Part shown: piece after piece, positions 7,906 through 16,071 of the stretch
Layout: every line of letters begins with the position of its first letter
Numbering within the stretch: position 1 is the first letter of the stretch
Assembly: GCF_013456555.2 (NCBI RefSeq)
Contig: NZ_CP059154.1
Coordinates: forward strand, 3,410,001 to 3,474,000
DNA: 64,000 bases
Origin: Natrinema zhouii
GTDB lineage: Archaea; Halobacteriota; Halobacteria; Halobacteriales; Natrialbaceae
Direction of reading: 5' to 3'
Notes under the pieces: model-generated
Told to the model about the DNA's origin: nothing
The model's database searches: none
Seen by the model: the letters and a program-made list of their open reading frames with translations, nothing else
Program-made: the position numbers and the translations under genes

Positions 7906-9675
7906 TCAATCGTTTTCCACCCATCGTCTCTCAGCCGTTCGAAACAGCGGCTGATCCCTCGCGGGGGACGCGTTCGTCGGACGGGACGAACTCCACCTGC
8001 GTAAATCGAAGCGGGCACCGCCGGCCTCGCCCTCGCCGATCGATAGCGACCAGCCGTGAGCGTCGGCGATCGAGGAGACGATTGCCAGCCCCAGTCCCGT
8101 CCCGCCGTCCCCCGAGTAGCCGTACTCGAACACGCGCTCGCGTTCCGCCTCGGGAATGCCCGGGCCGTCGTCGGCGACGTAAAAGCCGGGCTCGAGCGGG
8201 CCGACCCAGACCGTCTCACCGCCGTGATCGGCCGCGTTGCGAAACAGGTTCTCGAACATCGTCTTCAACCGCGACGGATCGGCGCGGACGAGGTCGTCAC
8301 CGACCTCGTTCTCGAGCGCGGCGTCGCCGGTGTCGCTGGTTGCCCACGCGTCCGCGACGACGTCGCGAAGGGACACCACTTCGGGGTCGTCGATCGACTC
8401 GCCCTCCCGCGAGAGCATCAGGAGATTCCCGATGGTGTCTTCGATCCGTTCGAGCGCGACCAGTACGTCCGTTACGTGCTCAACGTCACCGGTCGCCTGC
8501 GCCTGCTGGGCGTAGCCGAGCGCGACCGAAACCGGGTTCCGCAGATCGTGGGAGAGGACGCTGGCGAACTGCTCTAACTGGTCCGTCTTTCGTTCGAGTT
8601 CGGTCGCGTACGTCTCGAGTTCGGAGATATCTCGCATGATCAGCGCGTAGCCTCGCGGCTCACCGCCGCTCGAGATCGCGGAGGCGCTGATGCGGAGCGT
8701 ACGCGTTTCTCCCTCGATGGAGACGCGAACCGTCCCGGCGAACGGGGAGTCGAGCGTCCCTTCGATCCGCTCGACGATCGCCTCGGCACCACCGCCGTCG
8801 GCGGTCGGCTCGTCTTCTGGCACCACCAGCGCCGGATAGACGTCCTCGAGCGTGCAGCCAACGTGTTCGTCGAGATCCGGAAAGAGCTCAGCGGCCTGGT
8901 CGTTGAAGTCGACGATCGTTCGTCTGGCGTCGACGACCATGATCGCGTCCTCGAGCGACTTGAAGATCGCGTCTCGAGCCAGTGGTGCTACTGCGAACAT
9001 TCGGGTTCGGAACAGTCCGAGGGCGACGACGATGCCATAGACGCCTCCGCCGAACAGCCCGTAGGGGAAGCCAGGTGCGGGGACGAAGCTGGCGTAAGTG
9101 AGCGCAGACGAAACGAAGATCACCAGCATGCCGACCACCACCGCGGCCGCCTGCCAGCGGGTGCTGCGCTCCGTGAAGAGAAACATCTGGAGGAAGAGGC
9201 CGAACCCGAAGATCGTATAGAGGTTTATGATGGTCGCCGACCACGTACTGGCGGCGGTAAGCTCGGGCACCACGTAGTGAAACGGCTCCATCACGGGAAC
9301 GAACCCGCTGACCATGAGCCCGTCAGGGTTGGCGAGCCACAGGGCACCGGGCACGATCGGACTGGCGAGTAACAGCGCCCATACCGGTTTCGTCAACCAG
9401 TACTCCCGGCCCGTGTAGTAGACGGCCAACAGGAGCCAGATAACGGGATTCACGAGACCGATGAAGTACCACAGCTGGTACCAGAACGCCTGGGTCGCGG
9501 GAGTCGACGAGAGCAACTGGAACGTCGCGAACGTCGCCTGAAGCGCGTGCGCCGACAGGAGGGCGATCATCACCGTTCCGGCCCGGTCGTGGGTCTGCTT
9601 GCGGACCCACCACGCGGCGGTAATCGAGATGAGCGCTGTCAACACCAATCCCGCGAGGTGCGCGAGATACAGCAT
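7906..9675 (-). CDS. Sensor histidine kinase with 7TM N-terminus and PAS domain
   Basis: 589 residues. Seven hydrophobic segments at about 5-225 form a histidine-kinase-type 7TM sensor. A PAS domain at about 232-350 (AIMVVDARRTIVDFND) follows, then a dimerisation/phosphoacceptor domain with H376 (VLSHDLRNP). The ATPase domain at about 460-560 has an N-box (NLFRNAADHG), G1 (DDGPGIPEAER) and G2 (GTGLGLAI). No response regulator is adjacent, which is usual in haloarchaea. The last about 35 residues look like out-of-frame read-through: after FDL near base 8005 a one-base slip would give TQVEFVPSDER and a stop at 7931, much like the ends of related kinases. The core ATPase fold is complete either way. 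Confidence 0.9.
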   Translation of the reverse strand: MLYLAHLAGLVLTALISITAAWWVRKQTHDRAGTVMIALLSAHALQATFATFQLLSSTPATQAFWYQLWYFIGLVNPVIWLLLAVYYTGREYWLTKPVWALLLASPIVPGALWLANPDGLMVSGFVPVMEPFHYVVPELTAASTWSATIINLYTIFGFGLFLQMFLFTERSTRWQAAAVVVGMLVIFVSSALTYASFVPAPGFPYGLFGGGVYGIVVALGLFRTRMFAVAPLARDAIFKSLEDAIMVVDARRTIVDFNDQAAELFPDLDEHVGCTLEDVYPALVVPEDEPTADGGGAEAIVERIEGTLDSPFAGTVRVSIEGETRTLRISASAISSGGEPRGYALIMRDISELETYATELERKTDQLEQFASVLSHDLRNPVSVALGYAQQAQATGDVEHVTDVLVALERIEDTIGNLLMLSREGESIDDPEVVSLRDVVADAWATSDTGDAALENEVGDDLVRADPSRLKTMFENLFRNAADHGGETVWVGPLEPGFYVADDGPGIPEAERERVFEYGYSGDGGTGLGLAIVSSIADAHGWSLSIGEGEAGGARFDLRRWSSSRPTNASPARDQPLFRTAERRWVEND

Positions 9676-9844
9676 TACACGTGAAACTCGGTTGAATGGG
9701 GTTACAGCTTTCGGCTATCTGTAGGTCTACTGACTCACTTCCGGACCGTGTACGCGTTATCGACCCAATTAGTCACAGTCGGCCGTTCGTGGACTGCACC
9801 GACCGACCGCAACTGTTTCATCGAGTGGTAACACTCGTTCATAT

Positions 9845-10606
9845 ATGGTCGAGCGAGTCATCTGCTACCGAGCGCCGTCGACGGTCGCTGCCGTCGACGA
9901 GATCGCTGACTGGCTGCGAGCGCGGATCGACGCCGACGTCACTGTCCGGGACCGCTTTCTCGACGTTCACCGAACGGACGACCTCGCGGAGCGGTTCGCC
10001 GAGGTACGGGTCCCATCACCGTACGAACGCGACACGGGCAACACGATGCTCGGCACGATCCGCTACGAGGAACGCGCGCTCGAGCACCCCGAACGAGAGG
10101 GCGGGGTCCTCTACGACGGCGTCCGAATCCAGCGCGCGCTCAACGCCGCCCTCCCCGCCGAGGAACGGGGCCTCGAGACGCTCCACCTGGCGATTCTCGA
10201 CCGGGCGATCGGGACCTGGGGCGAGCACGACGGCCGCTGGCACAAGCGCGTGAACGTCCTCGGACAGCCGGCGCTGCTTTCGGTTCCCGGGCTCTACGAA
10301 GCACCCGCGAAACCCGAGGCGTACTACAAGGAACAGCAACGTCACGCACTACTCTCCGGCGATACGCCGCCGCGAGAGGTCCTCGAGAACCAGGTCGACG
10401 GCGAGTTTCTGGTCGAAGACGACCCGCGGACCACCGACGCGCTGAAAGGGTACGCGCTGCAGGCGTACCACTTCCTCGAGACCGGCGAGCCGTTCTGCGA
10501 TCGGGAGGTGTGCCGGCTGTTCAACGCTCACTATCACGAGGACCTGATCGACGCCCAGTTGCGCGAGCCCGAATTCTGCGGTGAGCACGCGCGACTATAC
10601 GAGTGA
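9845..10606 (+). CDS. Conserved archaeal protein, possible metallopeptidase-like (DUF6775-type)
   Basis: 253 residues with no signal peptide or membrane segment. The central part contains LHLAILDRAIGTWGEHDGRWH and LLSVPGLYEAPAKPEAYYKE. The C-terminus is Cys/His-rich: FCDREVCRLFNAHYHEDL and then EFCGEHARLYE. The pattern recalls an archaeal family annotated as putative metallopeptidases (DUF6775), where the C-terminal Cys/His cluster would bind metal. That assignment is from memory and unverified. No HExxH motif is present. The gene is divergent from the 7TM kinase. Confidence 0.6.
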   Translation: MVERVICYRAPSTVAAVDEIADWLRARIDADVTVRDRFLDVHRTDDLAERFAEVRVPSPYERDTGNTMLGTIRYEERALEHPEREGGVLYDGVRIQRALNAALPAEERGLETLHLAILDRAIGTWGEHDGRWHKRVNVLGQPALLSVPGLYEAPAKPEAYYKEQQRHALLSGDTPPREVLENQVDGEFLVEDDPRTTDALKGYALQAYHFLETGEPFCDREVCRLFNAHYHEDLIDAQLREPEFCGEHARLYE

Positions 10607-10663
10607 GGAATGCGCAGATCGGTATGTAAAGAGGAAGAACGTATTATTCGAGACTGATCAACC

Positions 10664-10812
10664 GTCATGCGGTGGCGCGCGCTGTCGGCCGACCGAACGA
10701 GAGTGAGGTCGGCCGCCGATGCCGTGCGAGGGATGAGTGAGGGAGCGTAGCGACCGAACGAATCGGTTGGGGAGGACGTGGCGATTCCCTATTGCCACGA
10801 TAGCAGGCCACT
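10664..10812. repeat. Haloarchaeal dispersed intergenic element with inverted repeat
   Basis: The gap 10607-10935 (329 bases) holds no gene. Its middle matches a non-coding sequence I recall from many haloarchaeal intergenic regions (ATGCGGTGGCGCGCG, then GCGAGGGATGAGTGAG, CGAATCGGTTGGGGAGG and GCCACGATAGCAGG). A perfect 9-bp inverted repeat lies inside it: CGGCCGACC at 10686-10694 and GGTCGGCCG at 10707-10715. After 10815 the DNA becomes AT-rich and probably carries the promoter of the thioesterase gene. The family assignment is from memory only. Confidence 0.45.
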
Positions 10813-10935
10813 TCCTCTTATCTGACATTCACAAAACACACCATTCAATAAACAGCGCTAGTGATCATCCTCGAGCAACAGACCTGTATTGGAACCGGTG
10901 CGTACTTTTGTCTCAGCCCACTTCGACAACGTACA

Positions 10936-11346
10936 ATGAGTGAAGAGTTCACCGTCGAGGTTCCCGTTCGCTACCGCGATCTCGATCCGATGAACCACGT
11001 CAACCACGCCGTCTACGCGAGCTACCTCGAGGCCGCCCGAACCGACTACCTCGAGGAAGTGGCCACCCTCGAGTCCGAAGACCTCTCCTTCGTCATCGCG
11101 AACCTCGAGATTTCCTACGAGCGGCCGATCACGACGGATGACGACCCCACGGTCGCGCTCTCGGTCACTCACCTCGGTGACTCGAGTTGCACCATGCGCT
11201 ACGAGATCCGCGCCGACGGCAACACGGCAGCGACCGCCGAAACGACGCTCGTTCACGTCGACCCCGAGACGAAGCGACCGAGCCCGATTCCCGACGTGAT
11301 GGCCCGACGGATTCGAGAGCACGAGGGACTCGAGGCGACGGCGTAG
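10936..11346 (+). CDS. Acyl-CoA thioesterase (4HBT, YbgC/FcbC-like hot-dog fold)
   Basis: 136 residues, the normal length for a single hot-dog domain. The N-terminus VPVRYRDLDPMNHVNHAVYASYLEAART carries the family signature, with the catalytic Asp in RDLDPMNHVN and the conserved N-H...Y.SYLE pattern. Such enzymes hydrolyse short or aromatic acyl-CoA thioesters; the exact substrate is unknown. The start MSEEFTVE was chosen because upstream in-frame codons give an unrelated extension rich in Cys and Gln. Confidence 0.88.
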   Translation: MSEEFTVEVPVRYRDLDPMNHVNHAVYASYLEAARTDYLEEVATLESEDLSFVIANLEISYERPITTDDDPTVALSVTHLGDSSCTMRYEIRADGNTAATAETTLVHVDPETKRPSPIPDVMARRIREHEGLEATA

Positions 11347-11419
11347 TCAGCAAGAGGTGCGTGTAATTTGAAAATTGTCTTATAAAAGGATATGATCGGG
11401 ACGGCGGTGAAGGAGTCGT

Positions 11420-11902
11420 GTGAAACTCGATGAGACAGACCGCAAAATTCTGTACCTCTTGGAGAAAGAGACGGGGACGGGTCTCACTCATGATGATATC
11501 GCCGACCGAATCGATGTCTCCTCGAGTACGGTCACCAATCGTATCCAGCGACTCAAAGCGGACGAGATTTTAGAGGGGTTCCAGCCACAGCTCAACTACG
11601 AGAAGGCAGGGATTCCATTTCACATCCTGTTCGTTTGTACAGTTCCAATCGAACGGCGCAAAGCCCTCGCGGAAGAAGCGATCGATGTCGATGGCGTCGT
11701 CGAAACGAGGGAGTTGCTGACCGGAACGAGAAACCTCCACGTAGAAGTCGTGAGCCAGGATATCGATACGATCGAAGAATGCTCCGAAGAACTCGAGTCG
11801 CTCGGGATCGACATAGAGCAGTCCGATATTCTCCGTCGAGAAAACTCGCAGCCGTTCAATCACTTGGCCGAGGAAATGGTCGGTGAATCGAAGGAGGAGT
11901 AA
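11420..11902 (+). CDS. Lrp/AsnC-family transcriptional regulator
   Basis: 160 residues. The N-terminal helix-turn-helix (KLDETDRKILYLLEKE, then THDDIADRIDVSSSTVTNRIQRLK, about residues 1-55) is typical of Lrp/AsnC. It is followed by an alpha-beta effector/oligomerisation domain (about 65-140) containing the family-like VDGVVETRELLTGTRNLHVEVV. The start is GTG (VKLDETDRKIL), exactly where the family starts. Many haloarchaeal members regulate amino-acid or central metabolism; the target here is unknown. The preceding AT-rich DNA (TTATAAAAGG at about 11380) supplies a good TATA box. Confidence 0.92.
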   Translation: MKLDETDRKILYLLEKETGTGLTHDDIADRIDVSSSTVTNRIQRLKADEILEGFQPQLNYEKAGIPFHILFVCTVPIERRKALAEEAIDVDGVVETRELLTGTRNLHVEVVSQDIDTIEECSEELESLGIDIEQSDILRRENSQPFNHLAEEMVGESKEE

Positions 11903-12029
11903 CTACGCCCAAGTACAGCTGACTGTCGTGGAACAGCTTGGGTAGCAGCCACTGTATCGGATTTCTTCTGGAGTTTGGCAAAGAGACTGTCCCTTCGGCT
12001 TATACGGCTGACGGCGCTACGATAGCTGT

Positions 12030-12293
12030 ATGATTGCGACACCTCCACAACGCTCTTCGGAAGCGGTCTCCCTCGAGATAGTAACCAAAGTAGCCGAGAG
12101 AAACGGCGTCGAGCCGGAAGAACTCACCCCGCCACTCCATTCAGCGATCGACACGGAGGCGCTGAACAATCTCTTCGAACCGACAAAGAACGGGCCGAGA
12201 GAGGGAGCGGTCACCTTCGAGTACAACGGATACACGGTGAAAGTGGTGGCGAACGGTAGCGTTGACGTCGAAATAGCGGATCTCTCTCAGTGA
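12030..12293 (+). CDS. HalOD1 output-domain protein
   Basis: 87 residues forming one HalOD1 domain, a haloarchaea-specific module usually attached to response regulators or found alone. Recognisable features are EIVTKVAERNGVEPEELTPPLHSAIDTEALNNLF, read as two segments, and the closing beta strands VTFEYNGYTVKVVANGSVDV. A second, divergent HalOD1 protein lies at 15589-15882. A role in signal output is presumed; no biochemical activity is known. Confidence 0.85.
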   Translation: MIATPPQRSSEAVSLEIVTKVAERNGVEPEELTPPLHSAIDTEALNNLFEPTKNGPREGAVTFEYNGYTVKVVANGSVDVEIADLSQ

Positions 12294-12329
12294 ACGCCGG
12301 CTCTCGTTCCCTGACCGCCTGAACTGGTC

Positions 12330-13025
12330 TCACTCGAGTCGCCCGCCCGTCAGTCGGACGACACCGAAGATGTGGGTCTCGTCCGCGACGGCAACCGCGC
12401 GCTCGTGGAGTCGAGCGTGTGCGGCGTCGATCTTTTCGTCGAGTCGGAGATGGGGGTCGGTTTCGTACCGAAGCTGCGCCGTCGGCGGCGTCGAGAGAAC
12501 GACGATCGCCCGGAAAACGGCGTTAACCGGCGGCGCGTACCACTCTCGGCTCCGGGCGGCGTTGGCGAGCACGACGGTGCCGTCGGAGCCGACGAGGTCA
12601 CACCAGTCGTCGACCGCACCCGCCGGATCCTCGAGCATCCCCACGACGAACGTTGCGAGCACGGCGTCGATTCCGCTGTCCGTCCCGGGCACGTCCCCGC
12701 GATCGACGGGCGGCTGCGTCGCATCCCCCTGCAGGACGTGGACGTTATCGTACTCCGCGGTGACCGCATGCGCTCGCTCGAGGACGGGGCGGGTGAAGTC
12801 GATCCCGATCACGGTCCCCTCGGGACCGACCTGCTCGCGGAGGAACGGGAGGTTCGCACCCGTCCCACAGCCCATCTCGACGACGGTATCGCCGGGCTCG
12901 AGCCGACAGGCGGCCGCCGCTCGCTCTCTGAGACGCGCGATCCCGGGCGTTCGGCGCGCGATCAGGTCGTAGAGACGCGCCCAGCGGCCGTAGAACTCCT
13001 GTGCGGATTCGGATCCCGTCATCAT
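12330..13025 (-). CDS. Class I SAM-dependent methyltransferase
   Basis: 231 residues with a Rossmann methyltransferase fold: motif I VVEMGCGTGANLPFLRE (about 48-64), the acidic residue ending strand 2 in VIGIDFT, LQGDATQPPV, and AVLATFVVGMLEDP before strand 4. It resembles the UbiE/Methyltransf_11 group acting on small molecules. The gene starts four bases after thiR stops, so the two are probably cotranscribed. No thiamine-related role for such a methyltransferase is known to me. Confidence 0.85.
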   Translation of the reverse strand: MMTGSESAQEFYGRWARLYDLIARRTPGIARLRERAAAACRLEPGDTVVEMGCGTGANLPFLREQVGPEGTVIGIDFTRPVLERAHAVTAEYDNVHVLQGDATQPPVDRGDVPGTDSGIDAVLATFVVGMLEDPAGAVDDWCDLVGSDGTVVLANAARSREWYAPPVNAVFRAIVVLSTPPTAQLRYETDPHLRLDEKIDAAHARLHERAVAVADETHIFGVVRLTGGRLE

Positions 13026-13029
13026 CTGC

Positions 13030-13929
13030 TCAAACGAGCGATCGAATCGTGTCGGCGACCGACTCCGCGTCGGAACCGAGCACGTAGATCAGCGGCTCGA
13101 TGCCCATGCCGCCGGTCTGGTACAGCACCGTCGCGTCGGGTTCGTCTTCGATCGCCGCGCCGACGCTCGAGGCGACGTCGCCCGATTCGTCGAACTCGGC
13201 GGCCATGCAGCCCTGTGCGACTAGCTCGTCGAGCAGTTCCGGATCGTAGGTGATGTTGATCCCGGCCGAGACGTCCGCGCCGTGGCGGCGCGCGGCCAGC
13301 AGCACGCGTGCGACGTGCTCGGAGACGCCGAACTCGGGGTCCGCGGGGACGGTCGCCCGCCCTTTCACGTCGAAGATTCGGCCCGGAACGCCAGCCACGT
13401 CGTCGACATCCTCGGCGTCGGGCGTGCACTCGACGAGGTTCGAGCCGACCGCGGGGATCAACGCGGTGAAGCCGCCCGCCGTCTCGAGGATGCGCAGCCC
13501 GCGCCGGACCGACGAGAGGATCCGCTCGCTGGTCCGGAGGTCGCTTTCGGGATCGTGCACCCGGAACCCCGAGCCGTGGTCGGCCAGTTCCGGGACGGCA
13601 TCTTCGTGAAGCTGGGCGAGGAGGTCCCCGCCGGTCTCGAGTTCGCGGATCAACACCTCGAGTTCGATCAGCGCCTGCACCGGGGAGATTTCACCGGACG
13701 ACAGCCCCGTTCCGAGTTCTTCGACCAGGTCCCGGACCCGCTGGTCGGCGGCGATGCGATCGTTGACGGTCACGTCACCGTGGGCGTACTTCGAGACGGC
13801 GCTCTGGCTGATTCCGAGCACGTCGGCCACTTCGCTCTGCGTGAGTCCCCGGTCGCGGAGGTCGCCGGCGAGCAGCGACCGAACGGTCGGGAGGAACTCG
13901 TCCACGACGATTTCTTCGACGAATTGCAT
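13030..13929 (-). CDS. thiR: Thiamine-responsive repressor ThiR (HTH fused to ThiN domain)
   Basis: 299 residues. The N-terminal XRE-like helix-turn-helix (about 25-55, LTQSEVADVLGISQSAVSKYAHGD) is fused to a C-terminal ThiN domain (about 125-299, with FTALIPAVGSNLVECTP and GVPGRIFDVKGRA). ThiN alone is a thiamine-phosphate synthase. When fused to an HTH without ThiD, the domain senses thiamine phosphates and represses thiamine genes such as thi4 and thiC; this is the described archaeal ThiR architecture. It fits the presence of thi4 at 6960. The start MQFVEEIVVDEFLP agrees with family N-termini. Confidence 0.9.
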   Translation of the reverse strand: MQFVEEIVVDEFLPTVRSLLAGDLRDRGLTQSEVADVLGISQSAVSKYAHGDVTVNDRIAADQRVRDLVEELGTGLSSGEISPVQALIELEVLIRELETGGDLLAQLHEDAVPELADHGSGFRVHDPESDLRTSERILSSVRRGLRILETAGGFTALIPAVGSNLVECTPDAEDVDDVAGVPGRIFDVKGRATVPADPEFGVSEHVARVLLAARRHGADVSAGINITYDPELLDELVAQGCMAAEFDESGDVASSVGAAIEDEPDATVLYQTGGMGIEPLIYVLGSDAESVADTIRSLV

Positions 13930-14027
13930 TCGTTGCCCGTGACTAGGACGGGCGACGGGATAACTTGTGGGTCACGACGACGGAACCGTCTCCGGACGGG
14001 ACAGGAGGCGAACCCGCAGTGCTCGGT

Positions 14028-14633
14028 CTAAAAGCCGATCGGCACGAGCATCGCCGCGAACTCGTAGTCGTAGACGTGGTTGAGCAGGACGTAAGTAACG
14101 ACGCCCAGAAAGAGGCTCAGGATCCACGCGCCGGCGGCGATCCGGCCGATCCTGGCGTGGGGCGTCCGCCGGAGTTCGGCGGGCGTGTGGGTCAGCCCGA
14201 GGATCAGCGCGTAGAGGACGACCGGCACCGAGACGATCGAGAGGATGATGTGGATCGCCAACATGACGAGATAGGCGTAGTAGACGCCCTGATGACCGAC
14301 GAACTCCTTCGTTCCGCCGCCGCCGACCTTGAGCAGGTAGACGACCAGGAACACCAGGATTAACGCGAATCCGCTTATCATCGCTAGCCGGTGTTTCTCG
14401 ACATCGCCGGCGCGAATCCAGTACCAGCCCAGCACCAGCACCACCGTCGCGGTCGTGTTGATGACCGCGATCGCGTGGGACATGACGTTGACCTGCGCGT
14501 TCGTCAGATCGGGGTAGATCGGGATGTCCAACAGGAACGTCCCGAGTACCAGCGCGTAGCCGACGATCGTCAGGAGGACCGTGACGCCCATCGGGCGCTC
14601 GCGAAGCCGCCGTCTCGCATCAGCGGTTGCCAT
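14028..14633 (-). CDS. DUF420 membrane protein (CtaM-like, cytochrome oxidase assembly)
   Basis: 201 residues with about five membrane segments. NAQVNVMSHAIAVINTTATVVLVLGW, EKHRLAMISGFALI, and HQGVYYAYLVMLAIHIILSI carry the conserved histidines typical of DUF420. Bacterial relatives (YozB/CtaM) help mature haem-copper oxidases; an equivalent role here is inference. I chose MATADARRRL (14633); a start ten codons upstream falls inside the 20-bp tandem repeat region's flank and adds unlikely residues. Confidence 0.85.
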   Translation of the reverse strand: MATADARRRLRERPMGVTVLLTIVGYALVLGTFLLDIPIYPDLTNAQVNVMSHAIAVINTTATVVLVLGWYWIRAGDVEKHRLAMISGFALILVFLVVYLLKVGGGGTKEFVGHQGVYYAYLVMLAIHIILSIVSVPVVLYALILGLTHTPAELRRTPHARIGRIAAGAWILSLFLGVVTYVLLNHVYDYEFAAMLVPIGF

Positions 14634-14657
14634 TACCGGACGTTCGAAGCACCGCCG

Positions 14658-14697
14658 TATCACGTTTGCTGTTCCAGTATCACGTTTGCTGTTCCAG
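14658..14697. repeat. 20-bp perfect tandem direct repeat in an intergenic region
   Basis: TATCACGTTTGCTGTTCCAG occurs twice head to tail (14658-14677 and 14678-14697) just upstream of the DUF420 gene. No coding frame explains it. It could be a duplicated promoter/operator element for the minus-strand DUF420 gene or a recent replication slip. Confidence 0.9.
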
Positions 14698-14739
14698 CAC
14701 GGCCCGCGTACGTCCCGCGCACGAGTCGGCGCTCGAGGC

Positions 14740-15498
14740 TCAGTCTCGAGCGAACGGGAACCGGTTCAACCGTTCGCGGACGAGGGGCTTTAGTTCGAAG
14801 AGATAGCGTTCCGTGTCCGCGATGGCTTTGGAGTCCTCGTCGGGGACGTGCTGGGTGTACATCACCTGATCGAGGGAGACGTCGTCGGGAATCTCCTGGG
14901 CGATGACGACCCCGTCTACCGCGCGGCCCGGCTCGAGTTCGACGTCGGTACCCGTCCAGCGCTCGGGAAGGTCGGTCGCGTGCGGGGCGACGATACTCGA
15001 GCCCTCGTAGAGGAAGCCGTCGTCACCGAAGAAGCTCGTGTTCGCTTTCCCCTGCCAGGGAAGCGGCCGCGAACTCGTGTTGTGGGCGCGGAAGAAGGCC
15101 ACGGTCCGCGTGGTCGCGACGGTAATTGGACCGTCGACCAGCGAGCCGAGATCGACGTCGTGGACCAGTCCGGCGAGGGTGAGCGTGAGGTACTCGCCGC
15201 TGACGGTCAGTTCGTGATCGCGGTCGCCGCCTCCGTCGCGGTCGGCCGGATCGTAGGTCGGACTGTGTTGCCGGGCGGACCGTGCATCGCCCTGCGTGAT
15301 CGCGCCGCCGTCCGCTTCGCTGTTGCCCGGCGCTCGCTCTCCGAGGATCGCCTCGTAGGCGTCCTTGATCCGCAAGAATTGCTCTCGAGAACCACCCTGA
15401 TCCGGGTGATGGACCTTCAGCAGGCTTCGGTAGGCCCGACGAACCGCCCGGTCGTCGGCGTCCGGCGAAAGCCCGAGGATCTCGTAGTGGCTCTCCAT
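14740..15498 (-). CDS. J-domain (DnaJ-like) cochaperone-type protein
   Basis: 252 residues. The N-terminal J domain (about 1-60, HYEILGLSPDADDRAVRRAYRSLL...HHPDQGG) has the HPD tripeptide needed to stimulate DnaK-type ATPases. No Gly/Phe region or zinc fingers follow, so this is not a canonical DnaJ. The remaining about 170 residues are an acidic beta-rich region of unknown function (TVAFFRAHNTSSRPLPWQGK, LEPGRAVDGVVIAQEIP). Haloarchaea carry several such J-domain-only proteins. Confidence 0.85.
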   Translation of the reverse strand: MESHYEILGLSPDADDRAVRRAYRSLLKVHHPDQGGSREQFLRIKDAYEAILGERAPGNSEADGGAITQGDARSARQHSPTYDPADRDGGGDRDHELTVSGEYLTLTLAGLVHDVDLGSLVDGPITVATTRTVAFFRAHNTSSRPLPWQGKANTSFFGDDGFLYEGSSIVAPHATDLPERWTGTDVELEPGRAVDGVVIAQEIPDDVSLDQVMYTQHVPDEDSKAIADTERYLFELKPLVRERLNRFPFARD

Positions 15499-15588
15499 CG
15501 GTGCAGACTCGATGCTTCGTCGAAAAGAGTCTTTCCGTGTTCACCGTCGACTCCATCCGTTGGAAACTATCGGCTCGTCCTACCGCCA

Positions 15589-15882
15589 TCAGTCCGCGGG
15601 TTCGGTCGGTTCCTCGAGCGTTACTGATCCATCCCGGTCGACAGTAACGTGGTAGTCACAGAAGCGAAACGAGACGGTTCCGTGCGGTCTGTTCATGCCG
15701 TTCGGTCGGTCCGCAAAGAGCGCGTCGAGCGCCGCCGGATCGACGATCGCGTGAAGCGACTCGTACTGCGGCGGAGCCAGTTCCGCCGGCTGAACGCCCT
15801 CGGCCTCGGCGACCGTTTCGATCACTGCCTGACTCGGCGGTACCACTGACGGCGTACCGACGCTATCGCCACCCTCCACCAT
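15589..15882 (-). CDS. HalOD1 output-domain protein
   Basis: 97 residues: a short N-terminal tail followed by one HalOD1 domain (VIETVAEAEGVQPAELAPPQYE, AIVDPAALDALF, VSFRFCDYHVTVDRDGSVTLEE). It shares domain layout with the protein at 12030-12293 but is clearly divergent. It lies downstream of leuS in the same orientation, separated by about 190 non-coding bases. Confidence 0.82.
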   Translation of the reverse strand: MVEGGDSVGTPSVVPPSQAVIETVAEAEGVQPAELAPPQYESLHAIVDPAALDALFADRPNGMNRPHGTVSFRFCDYHVTVDRDGSVTLEEPTEPAD

Positions 15883-16071
15883 CGTATTCGCACCTTCCGA
15901 AGCCGGTGGAATAAAACTGTCCTTCTCGGATGAGTCGTGTCCCCAGACGACAATTCCGTTCGCACCCCCACGAATGTCGGTCCCTCGTGTGGAATCGAAT
16001 CCGCTCGCGCGAGATCGAACCTCGTCGTACGAGACTTGATACCGCCGCCCGAGACCGGACGCAAAAGCGAC

